This document shows positions 40,310 to 48,949 of a stretch of DNA of 64,000 nucleotides, one piece after another. Position 1 is the stretch's first letter. Every line of letters begins with the position of its first letter. The stretch lies in the NCBI GenBank assembly GCA_022641835.1, contig CP048715.1, positions 1,240,001-1,304,000 on the forward strand. The letters run 5' to 3'. The stretch is from Petasospora fabianii (taxonomy: Eukaryota; Ascomycota; Saccharomycetes; Phaffomycetales; Wickerhamomycetaceae). The translations under genes and the position numbers were made by a program. A model generated the notes under the pieces. That model saw nothing but the letters and a program-made list of their open reading frames with translations. It ran no database searches and was not told where the DNA came from.

Positions 40310-41089
40310 TCACGTGAATACAAGACCACCATCAACTACAATTGATTGACCTGTGATATAATCAGCCTTCTCAGATGCTAAGAATGATACCAAATTGGCA
40401 ACATCTTGAGGTTCAGATCCTCTCCCTAGGGCAATGGTATCAATGTTCCCCTGAATAGTGGAACCTTTAGCAGATCCAGTATATTCTGACATTTTGGAAT
40501 CAACATAATCCATCATTGGAGTTAAAACACAACCGGGACAATATGCATTAACTGTGATTTGCCTCGAGGCAAGTTCCTTTGCTGCAGCTTGCGTAAGACC
40601 TCTAATGGCCCATTTAGAAGCTGAATACATGCTTAGCATTGGGAAGGCATTATGTGCTGCAACAGAAGAGGCATTGATGATCTTACCACCATGACCAAGT
40701 TCATCAAACTTTGAAGCAGCTGCTTGGATCCCCCAAAGAGTACCACCAACGTTTGTTGCATAGATAGTCTCTAAGTCTTGTTCATCACACTCTATTAATG
40801 GCTTGACTTGCATCACTCCAGCATTGTTCACAAGAGTATCAAATCCACCAAGTTCTTTATGTGTTTTATCAACTGCTGCAAATACCTGGGATCTGATATA
40901 GGAATTAGCTTCAATGAATAAAGATTTGGTACCAAGTTTTTGGATCTCTTCAACAGTCTCGAGAGCAGCATTCTTTTGAGATGCAAGATCTGTAATGGCA
41001 ACTTGGTAGCCATCATGAGCAAGCTGAAGGGCAATGGATTTACCGATACCTCTAGATGCTCCTGTGACAAGTGCAGTTCTAAGTGACAT
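40310..41089 (-). CDS. SDR oxidoreductase, diacetyl reductase/butanediol dehydrogenase-like (copy 2)
   Basis: A 259-residue tandem paralog of the gene at 38835-39614 with the same length and the same motifs: TGASRGIG (9-16), NNAG, the Ser142 region (INASSVAAHN), YSASK, and the ending [15 protein letters not shown]. Differences cluster in the middle (residues 40-70 and 100-115) and in the substrate-lid region (about 195-225), which would suit a changed substrate preference after duplication. It is divergent from VPS34 over 815 bp that includes the CACGTG cluster. Confidence 0.83.
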   Translation of the reverse strand: MSLRTALVTGASRGIGKSIALQLAHDGYQVAITDLASQKNAALETVEEIQKLGTKSLFIEANSYIRSQVFAAVDKTHKELGGFDTLVNNAGVMQVKPLIECDEQDLETIYATNVGGTLWGIQAAASKFDELGHGGKIINASSVAAHNAFPMLSMYSASKWAIRGLTQAAAKELASRQITVNAYCPGCVLTPMMDYVDSKMSEYTGSAKGSTIQGNIDTIALGRGSEPQDVANLVSFLASEKADYITGQSIVVDGGLVFT

Positions 41090-41904
41090 GGTGTTGATTC
41101 AGTGGATGATAGGTGTAATGACTGATAATAGGTATGAAATGACAGGGATTTCGCCCCCACTTTATACTTGTGGAACACTTTGAGTTAACCTTCCCTGTTT
41201 GTCAAAATATGCCCGTTAACAGCGACAAGGTGGTTCCTTTGACTAAGTGAAACGATAGATGATGGGAGCCATGCAAGCTTAAACGGATACAGATTTGATC
41301 TCAAAGGCGAAGTTTCTGAAGTACCATACAATAGCCATTGAATTAAGAGACATGACGTACAATTGACAATGACTGTAGAGATGACTTGTCATCACAAAAG
41401 ACATTATATATCAGATCATCAAAGACTAAAGAGAATAGAGACTAGAGCAATGGAACTATGCGGCTGCAACCGGCCGGAGAAGAAGCGGAGTTGATGGCCT
41501 TTTTGGGAAGATAAGTTTACATTGATTTAAACACTTCAGTCCTGGCAGATGAATGTTTCATGAGATAGATAACACATTTTATTGGAGGATAGGCTCAAGA
41601 GAAGAGATAACAAAATTGTTAGAAGGATTAATTGATTAATTGAAGAAATCTTTGAGTATATTATTATTGAGTAAATCACGTGATATATATATCACGTGAC
41701 TTCAACATTCAATCTGCGCGAATTGGTCACGTGCTTTGTCATGTGATTAATAAAGTTTTATTTATCACGTGACCAATCACGTGATAAAGTATTTCGCGAA
41801 ACCCGACTTGCTTAAATAAGCAAAGCCACTTTAAGCTCTTTAATAGAGTATCTACAAGTTAAAGTACAGGTTCTGGTAAGGATAAAAAGGTCTTTCACAG
41901 TCAA
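41090..41904. promoter_or_regulatory. Shared intergenic region SDR copy 2/VPS34
   Basis: About 815 bp between divergent genes. The part near VPS34 contains the E-box cluster (separate entry). The rest has no gene or element that I recognise. Confidence 0.5.
41676..41783. promoter_or_regulatory. Cluster of five CACGTG sites plus one CATGTG
   Basis: CACGTG at 41677-41682, 41693-41698, 41728-41733, 41766-41771 and 41778-41783, and CATGTG at 41740-41745. All but the third are in the TCACGTGA/ATCACGTG context preferred by Cbf1-type bHLH factors. The first two sites form a perfect 24-bp palindrome (41676-41699: TCACGTGA, eight TA-alternating bases, TCACGTGA). The cluster lies 122-229 bp before the VPS34 ATG. 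Confidence 0.8.
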
Positions 41905-44430
41905 ATGACATCGAAGAGCGTCACTTATTGTACGTCGAGGGACATTGATGTGCCGTTACGCGTCAAAGTCACCTCTTTGGAGGGCACAGCTCCGCTTCTT
42001 CGAGAGTCAACTCGTTTAACAGATCCCTCCACAGTTAGAAAACTTTCCAATTATTCATCATCATCAAGTCTATTTGCCTCTGTGGTGGTAACACTAGAGG
42101 GGAAACCAATCACAATACCTGTGACAACACCTTATTCAGCTTTCAGATCACAGCGTAAATGGAATGATTGGCTTACATTACCCATAAAGATCAATCAACT
42201 GCCCTTCCAGGCAAAACTAAACATAACACTTTGGGAGTTTGATGGTTCTAAAAGATCTACTTTTGGTGATACAGAGATGTATATCTTCAATGTAGATGAT
42301 GATTGTACACTGAAACGTGGAAGACAGAAGCTGTTGGTGTCTCTATCTCATAATACAGTTGCACATCTTGATAAGCCACCATTGACAAGTACAAGGACAA
42401 CACAGATGGATGGTCTTGAAAAGATCATCAAAAAGCATGAAACTGGTGATATCCCATCGATTGAATGGCTTGATAACTTGACATTTCGAAAGATTGAAAA
42501 AATCAATCAAAAATCAAGTGCAGATGCACGTAATTTCATCCTCTTTATCGATATGGTACAATTTGATATCCCCATTGTATTCTCAGACTTTAAATACCCA
42601 CCACCTGAGATTCCAGTGTATCAACCATCTGATCAAGAGACACAACAGAATCAACCAAGGATACCAACGGGGAAATTCATCACTATGAAAGTTTATGACC
42701 CAGAACAGTATAGATATGATCCAATTGAACTCAAGTATCGTAAACTTGAGCGTTCTCATAAAGATGGTCCATTCGATAGAGAGATTAAACCAACTGCAAA
42801 GATCCGTGATGAACTTAATAAGATCCTTAACTACTCCTCGGTGCAAGAACTTTCACAATATGAAAAGAATCTCGTTTGGAAGTTTAGATACTTCCTTATC
42901 AACAACAAGAAGGGACTTAACAAATTTCTCAAATCTATCAACTTCAATGATGAAGCTGAGAGTAGAGAAGCATTATCACTATTATACAAATGGGTTGAGA
43001 TCGACATTGAAGATTCATTGGAACTGCTGGGTCCAAACTTCAAGAACATTACGGTTCGTACTTATGCAGTGGAGAGATTGAAGAAAGCACATAACAATGA
43101 ACTTGAATTGTATCTATTACAGCTAGTGCAGGCACTAGCTTATGAACCTATGACTACGAAGAACACAAGTGAATACTCCATTGTCGAACTTGATGGTTCA
43201 AACACTGCGTCGGCTTCAGGATCGTCATTGTTGACCAACTCGCTGACACCATTAGCACAGTTCCTTGTGGAAAGAGCTTTGGTAAACGATAGACTAGGGA
43301 GCTTCCTATATTGGTACTTGATAACCGAGGCCAAGGAGAAACCAGGCTCTATCTACAAGACCATATTAGACTATTACATGAAGAATGTTACACATAACAG
43401 TTTACAAAGAGAGATTGAACTTGTTGGTGTTTTGGTACAACTCTGTACCAAGATCAAAGCCATGAGAGATACAACTCCAAAGAAGATTGAAGCTCTTCGA
43501 AACTTACTTGAGTCTAAACTTAAGTCGTTCCCATCTACAAGATTACCACTTGATCCAGATGTTGAAGTCTGCGGTACCATACCATCAGAGAGCTTTGTAT
43601 TCAAGAGTTCCCTTTCCCCACTCAAAATCACCTTCAAGACTACAGATGGGGGTAAATATCCATTGATGTTTAAAGTTGGTGATGATCTTCGTCAAGATCA
43701 ACTTGTCATTCAAATCATTCTACTCATGAACAAACTCTTGCTAAACGAAAACGTTGACTTGAAGCTCACTCCTTATAAGATCTTAGCCACAGGTCCAGCA
43801 GAAGGTGCCATTCAATTCGTTCCAAATAGTACACTTGCATCAGTCCTAACAGAGTATCATGGAATTGCAGCATTTTTACAACATCATCATCCTGATCCAC
43901 ATAATGAACTTGGTGTTAGTGATTGGGTAATGGATAATTTTGTCAAATCATGTGCTGGATATTGTGTTATAACATACATCCTTGGTGTTGGTGATCGTCA
44001 CTTGGACAATCTGCTAATTTGTCCTGATGGTCATTTCTTCCATGCTGATTTTGGTTACATCTTAGGTAGAGACCCTAAACCATTCCCACCATTGATGAAG
44101 TTACCACCACAGATCATTGATGCATTTGGTGGTGCTGATTCTCCCAATTATCACAAGTTTAGAAACTATTGCTTTGTTGCTTACTCCATCTTCAGAAAGA
44201 ATTCTAACTTGATCTTGAACTTGTTTGAACTCATGCGTGATTCAAGCATTCCAGACATTGCAATTGAACCGGATAGAACGGTTTATAAAGTTAAAGAGAA
44301 GTTCTGTTTGGATATGAGTGAAGAGGAAGCCATCATTCACTTCCAAAACCTCATTAATGATAGTGTTTCTGCACTTTTACCTAAGGTTATTGATCGTCTT
44401 CACTCTCTTGCTCAGTACTGGAGGGCTTAG
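41905..44430 (+). CDS. VPS34: Class III phosphatidylinositol 3-kinase Vps34
   Basis: An 841-residue PI3-kinase (875 in S. cerevisiae). It has an N-terminal C2 domain (about 20-240; LNITLWEFDGSKRSTFGDTEMYIFN), a helical PIK domain (about 290-480), and a C-terminal kinase domain with KVGDDLRQDQLVIQII, catalytic loop GVGDRHLDNLL, activation DFGYILGRDPKPFPP and the C-terminal helix LHSLAQYWRA. It makes PI3P at endosomes and autophagosomes with Vps15. The CUG codon at 44011-44013 encodes the first conserved Leu of DNLL. No intron. Confidence 0.97.
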   Translation: MTSKSVTYCTSRDIDVPLRVKVTSLEGTAPLLRESTRLTDPSTVRKLSNYSSSSSLFASVVVTLEGKPITIPVTTPYSAFRSQRKWNDWLTLPIKINQLPFQAKLNITLWEFDGSKRSTFGDTEMYIFNVDDDCTLKRGRQKLLVSLSHNTVAHLDKPPLTSTRTTQMDGLEKIIKKHETGDIPSIEWLDNLTFRKIEKINQKSSADARNFILFIDMVQFDIPIVFSDFKYPPPEIPVYQPSDQETQQNQPRIPTGKFITMKVYDPEQYRYDPIELKYRKLERSHKDGPFDREIKPTAKIRDELNKILNYSSVQELSQYEKNLVWKFRYFLINNKKGLNKFLKSINFNDEAESREALSLLYKWVEIDIEDSLELLGPNFKNITVRTYAVERLKKAHNNELELYLLQLVQALAYEPMTTKNTSEYSIVELDGSNTASASGSSLLTNSLTPLAQFLVERALVNDRLGSFLYWYLITEAKEKPGSIYKTILDYYMKNVTHNSLQREIELVGVLVQLCTKIKAMRDTTPKKIEALRNLLESKLKSFPSTRLPLDPDVEVCGTIPSESFVFKSSLSPLKITFKTTDGGKYPLMFKVGDDLRQDQLVIQIILLMNKLLLNENVDLKLTPYKILATGPAEGAIQFVPNSTLASVLTEYHGIAAFLQHHHPDPHNELGVSDWVMDNFVKSCAGYCVITYILGVGDRHLDNLLICPDGHFFHADFGYILGRDPKPFPPLMKLPPQIIDAFGGADSPNYHKFRNYCFVAYSIFRKNSNLILNLFELMRDSSIPDIAIEPDRTVYKVKEKFCLDMSEEEAIIHFQNLINDSVSALLPKVIDRLHSLAQYWRA

Positions 44431-44493
44431 ATTAGTGCTACAAGATATGACTAATATATTCGTTAAAGTCGTAATAGTTGTTGTAGTACTCAA

Positions 44494-46539
44494 TCACTCA
44501 ATCTTAATTGAAGAGCTAATCCTTATCAGTTCGCTTCCCTTCAAGTTGAAGTTGGCCTTATTGAGGTTCTTCATGAACTCGTAAATCTCCACATTATCAT
44601 TCATACTCAACAACCTTTCTTCGGAGATCTTGAACAATGCAATAGAGGTCTTATGAATCTCATCATACCCATTCAACATGAGGTTATCCCATACTCTGAA
44701 TACAAGATGCGCCGATAAGCTATCTGTGAATAGTGACATGAACCAATTGAAACAAATAGGTTCAAGTTCAACATCACAATCTGCAAGATGTGTAGATAAC
44801 TTGGGCATCTGTTCTTTGAAGTTCCTCTTAAGTGTTTCAAGATCAGTCTTTATGTTTGCTAAATTGAAGAATCCACTTGGAAGGATATTCTCAATCAATG
44901 CAATGAATGTCCAGAATGCATCTTCCTCGTTCTGATATACCAAGAGGAGATTAGCAACGACAAAGTTCATACCTTGACAATAACCAATGTTCCTAAACTT
45001 TCTGCTAAAAGCGATAAGGACTCTTTGAAGTTGGGCAAGACCGGGACCATTATCCTTGAAGAATACATTGAATGGCATTGTTCTGTAAAGATCAAGTTCA
45101 ATCTGTGATTCTGCCTCGGTGTTAGGCTTTGTAACATGAAGGAGAGTTTGATATTCTGCAGGATCAACCAAATGTTTGGATCCAGATAGTTCAGACCATA
45201 CTTTTGGACGATATTTCATTGGAATACCGTTCTGGATCAATTTTGTGAATGTCTTGTTAAGATTCTTATGATGTCTGATTCCCTTACCATTGAGGGAAAG
45301 CCAATCACCAGTGGAGTCCTTATCAAGAAGTGTCACTTTCTTAATGAAATCATCCCAGTCTTTACCAGTCTGTTGCTGGGACTTATCATAGTCATTGGCA
45401 ATCTCTAGAAGCTTAGAAGTGATAGAGCTCCCATTGACGGTTCCTATAGATCCAGACCCGCGTGATTGACGCTTTTGCTTGTTATCATAAAGAAACCCAA
45501 ACTGATCAACATATTCATCTTTATCACCAGTTGCTGGTGGATCACCAAAGGCTCTTGAATTGAAGTTTTCCATCTCAACAGGTGCAAGTTTGATGTTATG
45601 GCTTTTGTGATTAGTTCTATTATGAGAAAGATGTCCACCAATGGCATCATGTACAGGTTGTGGGACCCTATTGAGAATTGTAGTGGAGACAACATCAAGA
45701 ATGGTGTCATAATGTGATTGATCATTAGGGCTCGTGGTTGAATGAGTTGGTGATGATGAGAATTTTGGAATGGGAGGTGATGAAAGCGAGTGTGGTCTTG
45801 TCTTGACTTTGGGTGTTATAGTAGCATCATTATCTTCAAAACTTGAAGTTGATCCACTCTTTGGTGTCTTCCTGGAGTTGATGGGTGAAACGGCAATGGA
45901 TGATTCCTTAGATGTAGAACTGACACGATCATCATTGACGATTCCATCTTCCATAGCATCATATATCATGTCCTTTAGGAATGATTCATCATCAGGAATG
46001 TCTTGGGACTCCATCTTTTCCTTGACAAGCGAATCTATTTGACTTGTTGTAAATCCCATCATCTGTAAGAGCTTTATCAATGCATTCTCTTTCCTTGAAT
46101 ACGTCTTCCTCATCAGTGAGAGTTCAGCTTCACGCTGTGCCAGATCTGTAGCCAGCTGTCGTATCAGTTTAACTGAACCATATCGTTTTATCAGATGCTC
46201 AATGGAAGAATTTGATGACATATGAATGTTCCCTGGTATTGTTTCCGAGTTTAATACACTTTGATGGAAGAGATCTCCTTTGACAGCAGTAGACAATGAG
46301 GCTCTCGTAGCGACACTATCGGTTGAAATGGTAGAATGGAGCGGTGCATGGATGGAAATACTGACGGATGAGTCCCTATCATCATCCTGTACAGTCTCAG
46401 ACAAGATATCATTACTCGAGTTTGTTTGTTTGATAAGAGAACCTTTCCCTGCGTGACGTCTGCCCCTTCCATGAGCATAAGAAATGGACCGTGATCGGCC
46501 TAGTGACACGTGCTGTTCTTGTGTGCTCGTGCCCTCCAT
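44494..46539 (-). CDS. TBC-domain Rab GTPase-activating protein
   Basis: A 681-residue protein. The first 430 residues are Ser/Thr-rich and low complexity with a short predicted coiled coil near residues 110-145. A TBC domain follows (about 435-650) with the arginine finger motif IELDLYRT and glutamine finger YCQGMNFV, both intact, so catalytic activity is expected. It also shows ICFNWFMSLFTDSLSAHLVFRVWD and a C-terminal extension. It should stimulate GTP hydrolysis by a Rab/Ypt. I cannot assign it confidently to one of the named Gyp proteins. Convergent with VPS34 over about 60 bp. Confidence 0.85.
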   Translation of the reverse strand: MEGTSTQEQHVSLGRSRSISYAHGRGRRHAGKGSLIKQTNSSNDILSETVQDDDRDSSVSISIHAPLHSTISTDSVATRASLSTAVKGDLFHQSVLNSETIPGNIHMSSNSSIEHLIKRYGSVKLIRQLATDLAQREAELSLMRKTYSRKENALIKLLQMMGFTTSQIDSLVKEKMESQDIPDDESFLKDMIYDAMEDGIVNDDRVSSTSKESSIAVSPINSRKTPKSGSTSSFEDNDATITPKVKTRPHSLSSPPIPKFSSSPTHSTTSPNDQSHYDTILDVVSTTILNRVPQPVHDAIGGHLSHNRTNHKSHNIKLAPVEMENFNSRAFGDPPATGDKDEYVDQFGFLYDNKQKRQSRGSGSIGTVNGSSITSKLLEIANDYDKSQQQTGKDWDDFIKKVTLLDKDSTGDWLSLNGKGIRHHKNLNKTFTKLIQNGIPMKYRPKVWSELSGSKHLVDPAEYQTLLHVTKPNTEAESQIELDLYRTMPFNVFFKDNGPGLAQLQRVLIAFSRKFRNIGYCQGMNFVVANLLLVYQNEEDAFWTFIALIENILPSGFFNLANIKTDLETLKRNFKEQMPKLSTHLADCDVELEPICFNWFMSLFTDSLSAHLVFRVWDNLMLNGYDEIHKTSIALFKISEERLLSMNDNVEIYEFMKNLNKANFNLKGSELIRISSSIKIE

Positions 46540-46932
46540 GATACTGAGCGTAAACAGAGACTTTGATCTCCTTCAACCGTTGTAATGGAGAACAGTAACA
46601 TAAAGAGCTATATGAAAGAGAGAGAGAGAGATAGTTGAGAGTTTATTCGCGTTAATACTAAGAGTGCCCTTACCATATTCTGTCAAAAGATTATGTGTCA
46701 TTAAGACAATTGGTTTGGCCACGCTAGTTATATATGTTCTTCTTTTAAGAGCTTTGATAATCAACTTTATGATTAGTTTGTTCTGTTCTTAAGTCTTACG
46801 AGGAGTTTTCTTGATAACATTGGGGTTCCTTAGCTTCAGTTTATTAGACGGTCTGTTCTCAGGTCTTACAAGGAGTGTCTGTTAAGATATGCACATGGTT
46901 TATATTAGTTCGTTAACGTAATCAATAATTCT
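46540..46932. other. TBC-gene promoter and CBS2 3' flank
   Basis: About 390 bp with a GA-repeat (about 46617-46632) and a diverged 30-bp direct repeat, 46781-46810 and 46851-46880 (23 of 30 positions equal, offset exactly 70 bp). No gene. Confidence 0.5.
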
Positions 46933-48039
46933 TTAGAAAGTGTCATCGTAGGAAACTTTCTGGTATCTGAGAGATGCAAGTGAAGTCTTTGCCTCCAATA
47001 TCTTATGGATCATGTTAAGATGAAGACAGTGAACTTTATGTTGGCGTGCGTGATAAGTGAAGTACCCAGTGGTGTTGGTAAGTTCGGTATTATTCCATAG
47101 GGCAACCTGTCTCCGGAGCAGTGTAGATTCCTTATTCATCATCTTCATCATTGTCACTGCAACGTCTAGGATTCTGTCACTGTCGAGGACAACTCTGCTA
47201 TTTGGAGCACGGAAGGCAGCTGGATCAGCAGTGGCGATGACTTTGAGACACTCATTGATAAGGTTCTTTAACAGTGTTGGTGTGTGTTTCATCTTTAATA
47301 GTTCTCCATTTGTACAGTCAAAGAGTGCAGTGTATGCTCCAATAGCAGTCTTGACAATCATATGCTCATATTGTACGTGGACGAAATCAGTGTATTTCAT
47401 AAAAGTTGTGTTGAGTCTCCTTGTTCTTGAGAGCATATCAATGAGCTCACCTTCTTGAGACAAGTTGGCACCAAGGTCATACTCATAGCTGTCCAGATCT
47501 TTTAAATCTCTTGGTATTTTGGCTACTCGAAGTGATCCATCACCAACAACACCACTCTCAAAATTTGTTGATGACCAGGTTCGTATATCCGAGAGACATT
47601 GGTACAACTGCGGTCTTGTGAATTTATCCCTCCATACAAGCTTTCTCAATGAATCTGAGAATGATTTATCACCATCAAGAAGCAAGAGTGAACTCTCTTT
47701 TGTGAAGCATCCTTTATACCTTTGTAACTCTGTCACATCCCTCGGCTTTTTAAATGAGCACATCATGCTTTCGATATGCGCAAGCTCACCGGAATCGTAC
47801 TGTGGAGGAGCACATGCACTCATCAGTTGAACCTGTGATACATCAACAGCTCGTGAAAGACTATAGTCACGTATCGTCAGCGTCGAGTCATGATTGAGGA
47901 AAGAGCGAAGCTCACGGTCAGATCGTAGGAGGTATACAATCCTCGGAACAGATGGTTGTTCGGGCAAGGAAGCCAGCTCTTGTGTGACAAGATGTGAAAG
48001 GGCTCCACGTGTACGACCAAGTACATACACCGGCTTCAT
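46933..48039 (-). CDS. CBS2: Cbs2, mitochondrial COB translational activator
   Basis: A 368-residue protein. The N-terminus MKPVYVLGRTRGALSHLVTQ with LPEQPSVPRIVYLL and RSFLNHDS, followed by an ACAPP segment, parallels S. cerevisiae Cbs2 (389 aa). It shares the fold of ketopantoate reductase (the DCTNGELLK and LVTQELASLP segments) but the dinucleotide glycine motif is degraded. The ATG at 48037-48039 is used; the frame upstream starts with GTG. In yeast Cbs2 acts with Cbs1 on the COB mRNA leader at mitoribosomes. No classical presequence is visible. Cbs2 evolves quickly, so the call rests on the N-terminal pattern. Confidence 0.78.
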   Translation of the reverse strand: MKPVYVLGRTRGALSHLVTQELASLPEQPSVPRIVYLLRSDRELRSFLNHDSTLTIRDYSLSRAVDVSQVQLMSACAPPQYDSGELAHIESMMCSFKKPRDVTELQRYKGCFTKESSLLLLDGDKSFSDSLRKLVWRDKFTRPQLYQCLSDIRTWSSTNFESGVVGDGSLRVAKIPRDLKDLDSYEYDLGANLSQEGELIDMLSRTRRLNTTFMKYTDFVHVQYEHMIVKTAIGAYTALFDCTNGELLKMKHTPTLLKNLINECLKVIATADPAAFRAPNSRVVLDSDRILDVAVTMMKMMNKESTLLRRQVALWNNTELTNTTGYFTYHARQHKVHCLHLNMIHKILEAKTSLASLRYQKVSYDDTF

Positions 48040-48277
48040 ATTCGATATACTGGTCACTTAGAAAACAACAACAACTCCATCGCTTTAAATCCTCTCGTCT
48101 CTTTTGAGAGTCTGAACTTTTCAGAGATGGGCCAAAAACATCCGAACACCACATACAGGTGTTTGGTTCGCGCACTACTTCAACAAGTCTTTGCTCTGTT
48201 GGTTTAATGAAATCTTTGCTAATTGATACATTGCTTCCTAGTTATCATTTGTAAATACAAGAGACAGTGTCTATCCC

Positions 48278-48847
48278 ATGCAAATTGTCCTCGAGGACAA
48301 CGATTCCTCTGCATCGAGTGTGACAATCCCAGTCACACCGCCATTGGAGAAGTATCCTCTTCCAGAATGTCATGCCCTTCATGCACTTATAACCCCTGAG
48401 AAGTTGACTAAACTCGTTGACAGCGCTCTAAAACAGGCATCTGACGTCATTTCTTCCTCCAAAAACCATGAAACACCATCTGATAGCTCCCACATTCTTT
48501 TGGACTACGATATTATAATCGAAAGTGAACGTGGTGTCACACTGTTTGGTTTCCCTCTTTTCTCTCATCAGCTCTTCCCTATGGACCCTCCACGATTGAT
48601 GACACCACATGGAACGAAAATCATGTCTACACAACTTTATCCACTACCATCAGATCTGTGGAGATGGGGATGGGCTCAATGGCATGTTGTGATGGATGCT
48701 GGTGACATGGATGATCAAGGATGGTCTTATGCTTGGTGGTTTAAGGCTAAAAGTTGGAGAGGTAGGATGAAGACTGGATGTGTTCGAAGAAGAATATGGA
48801 TGAGAGTAAGATGGAGACCTACTTCTTATGAACAACAATCATCATGA
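48278..48847 (+). CDS. SPO73: Dysferlin-domain protein, Spo73-like
   Basis: A 189-residue protein consisting of a 75-residue variable N-terminus and a DysF domain. The DysF-N part (IIIESERGVTLFGFPLFSHQLFPMDPP) and DysF-C part (QGWSYAWWFKAKSWRGRM, CVRRRIWMRVRW) flank the PLPSDLWRWGWAQWHVVM core. No transmembrane segment is seen, unlike Pex30/31/32-type peroxins. S. cerevisiae Spo73 is a lone DysF protein (143 aa) needed for prospore-membrane extension with Spo71 and Vps13. The N-terminal extension makes this protein longer. The ortholog call is by domain architecture. Confidence 0.7.
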   Translation: MQIVLEDNDSSASSVTIPVTPPLEKYPLPECHALHALITPEKLTKLVDSALKQASDVISSSKNHETPSDSSHILLDYDIIIESERGVTLFGFPLFSHQLFPMDPPRLMTPHGTKIMSTQLYPLPSDLWRWGWAQWHVVMDAGDMDDQGWSYAWWFKAKSWRGRMKTGCVRRRIWMRVRWRPTSYEQQSS

Positions 48848-48949
48848 TCACTGAAAATCGACTAATATAATGCTATTTATTCTTAACGACTATTGAATGA
48901 CCCTCATTGCATGCATATACAACTCACAGCTCTTGCAGTAGTCTCACTA

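Noticed and set aside
38835-41089. Gene cluster for secondary metabolism or polyol use
   Set aside because: The only accessory enzymes here are the two SDRs; neighbours are housekeeping genes (MET13, VPS34).
41676-41783. Point centromere suggested by repeated CDEI-like TCACGTGA boxes
   Set aside because: No CDEIII (CCGAA-type) element and no 80-90% AT CDEII of suitable length lie next to the boxes; gene density is normal.
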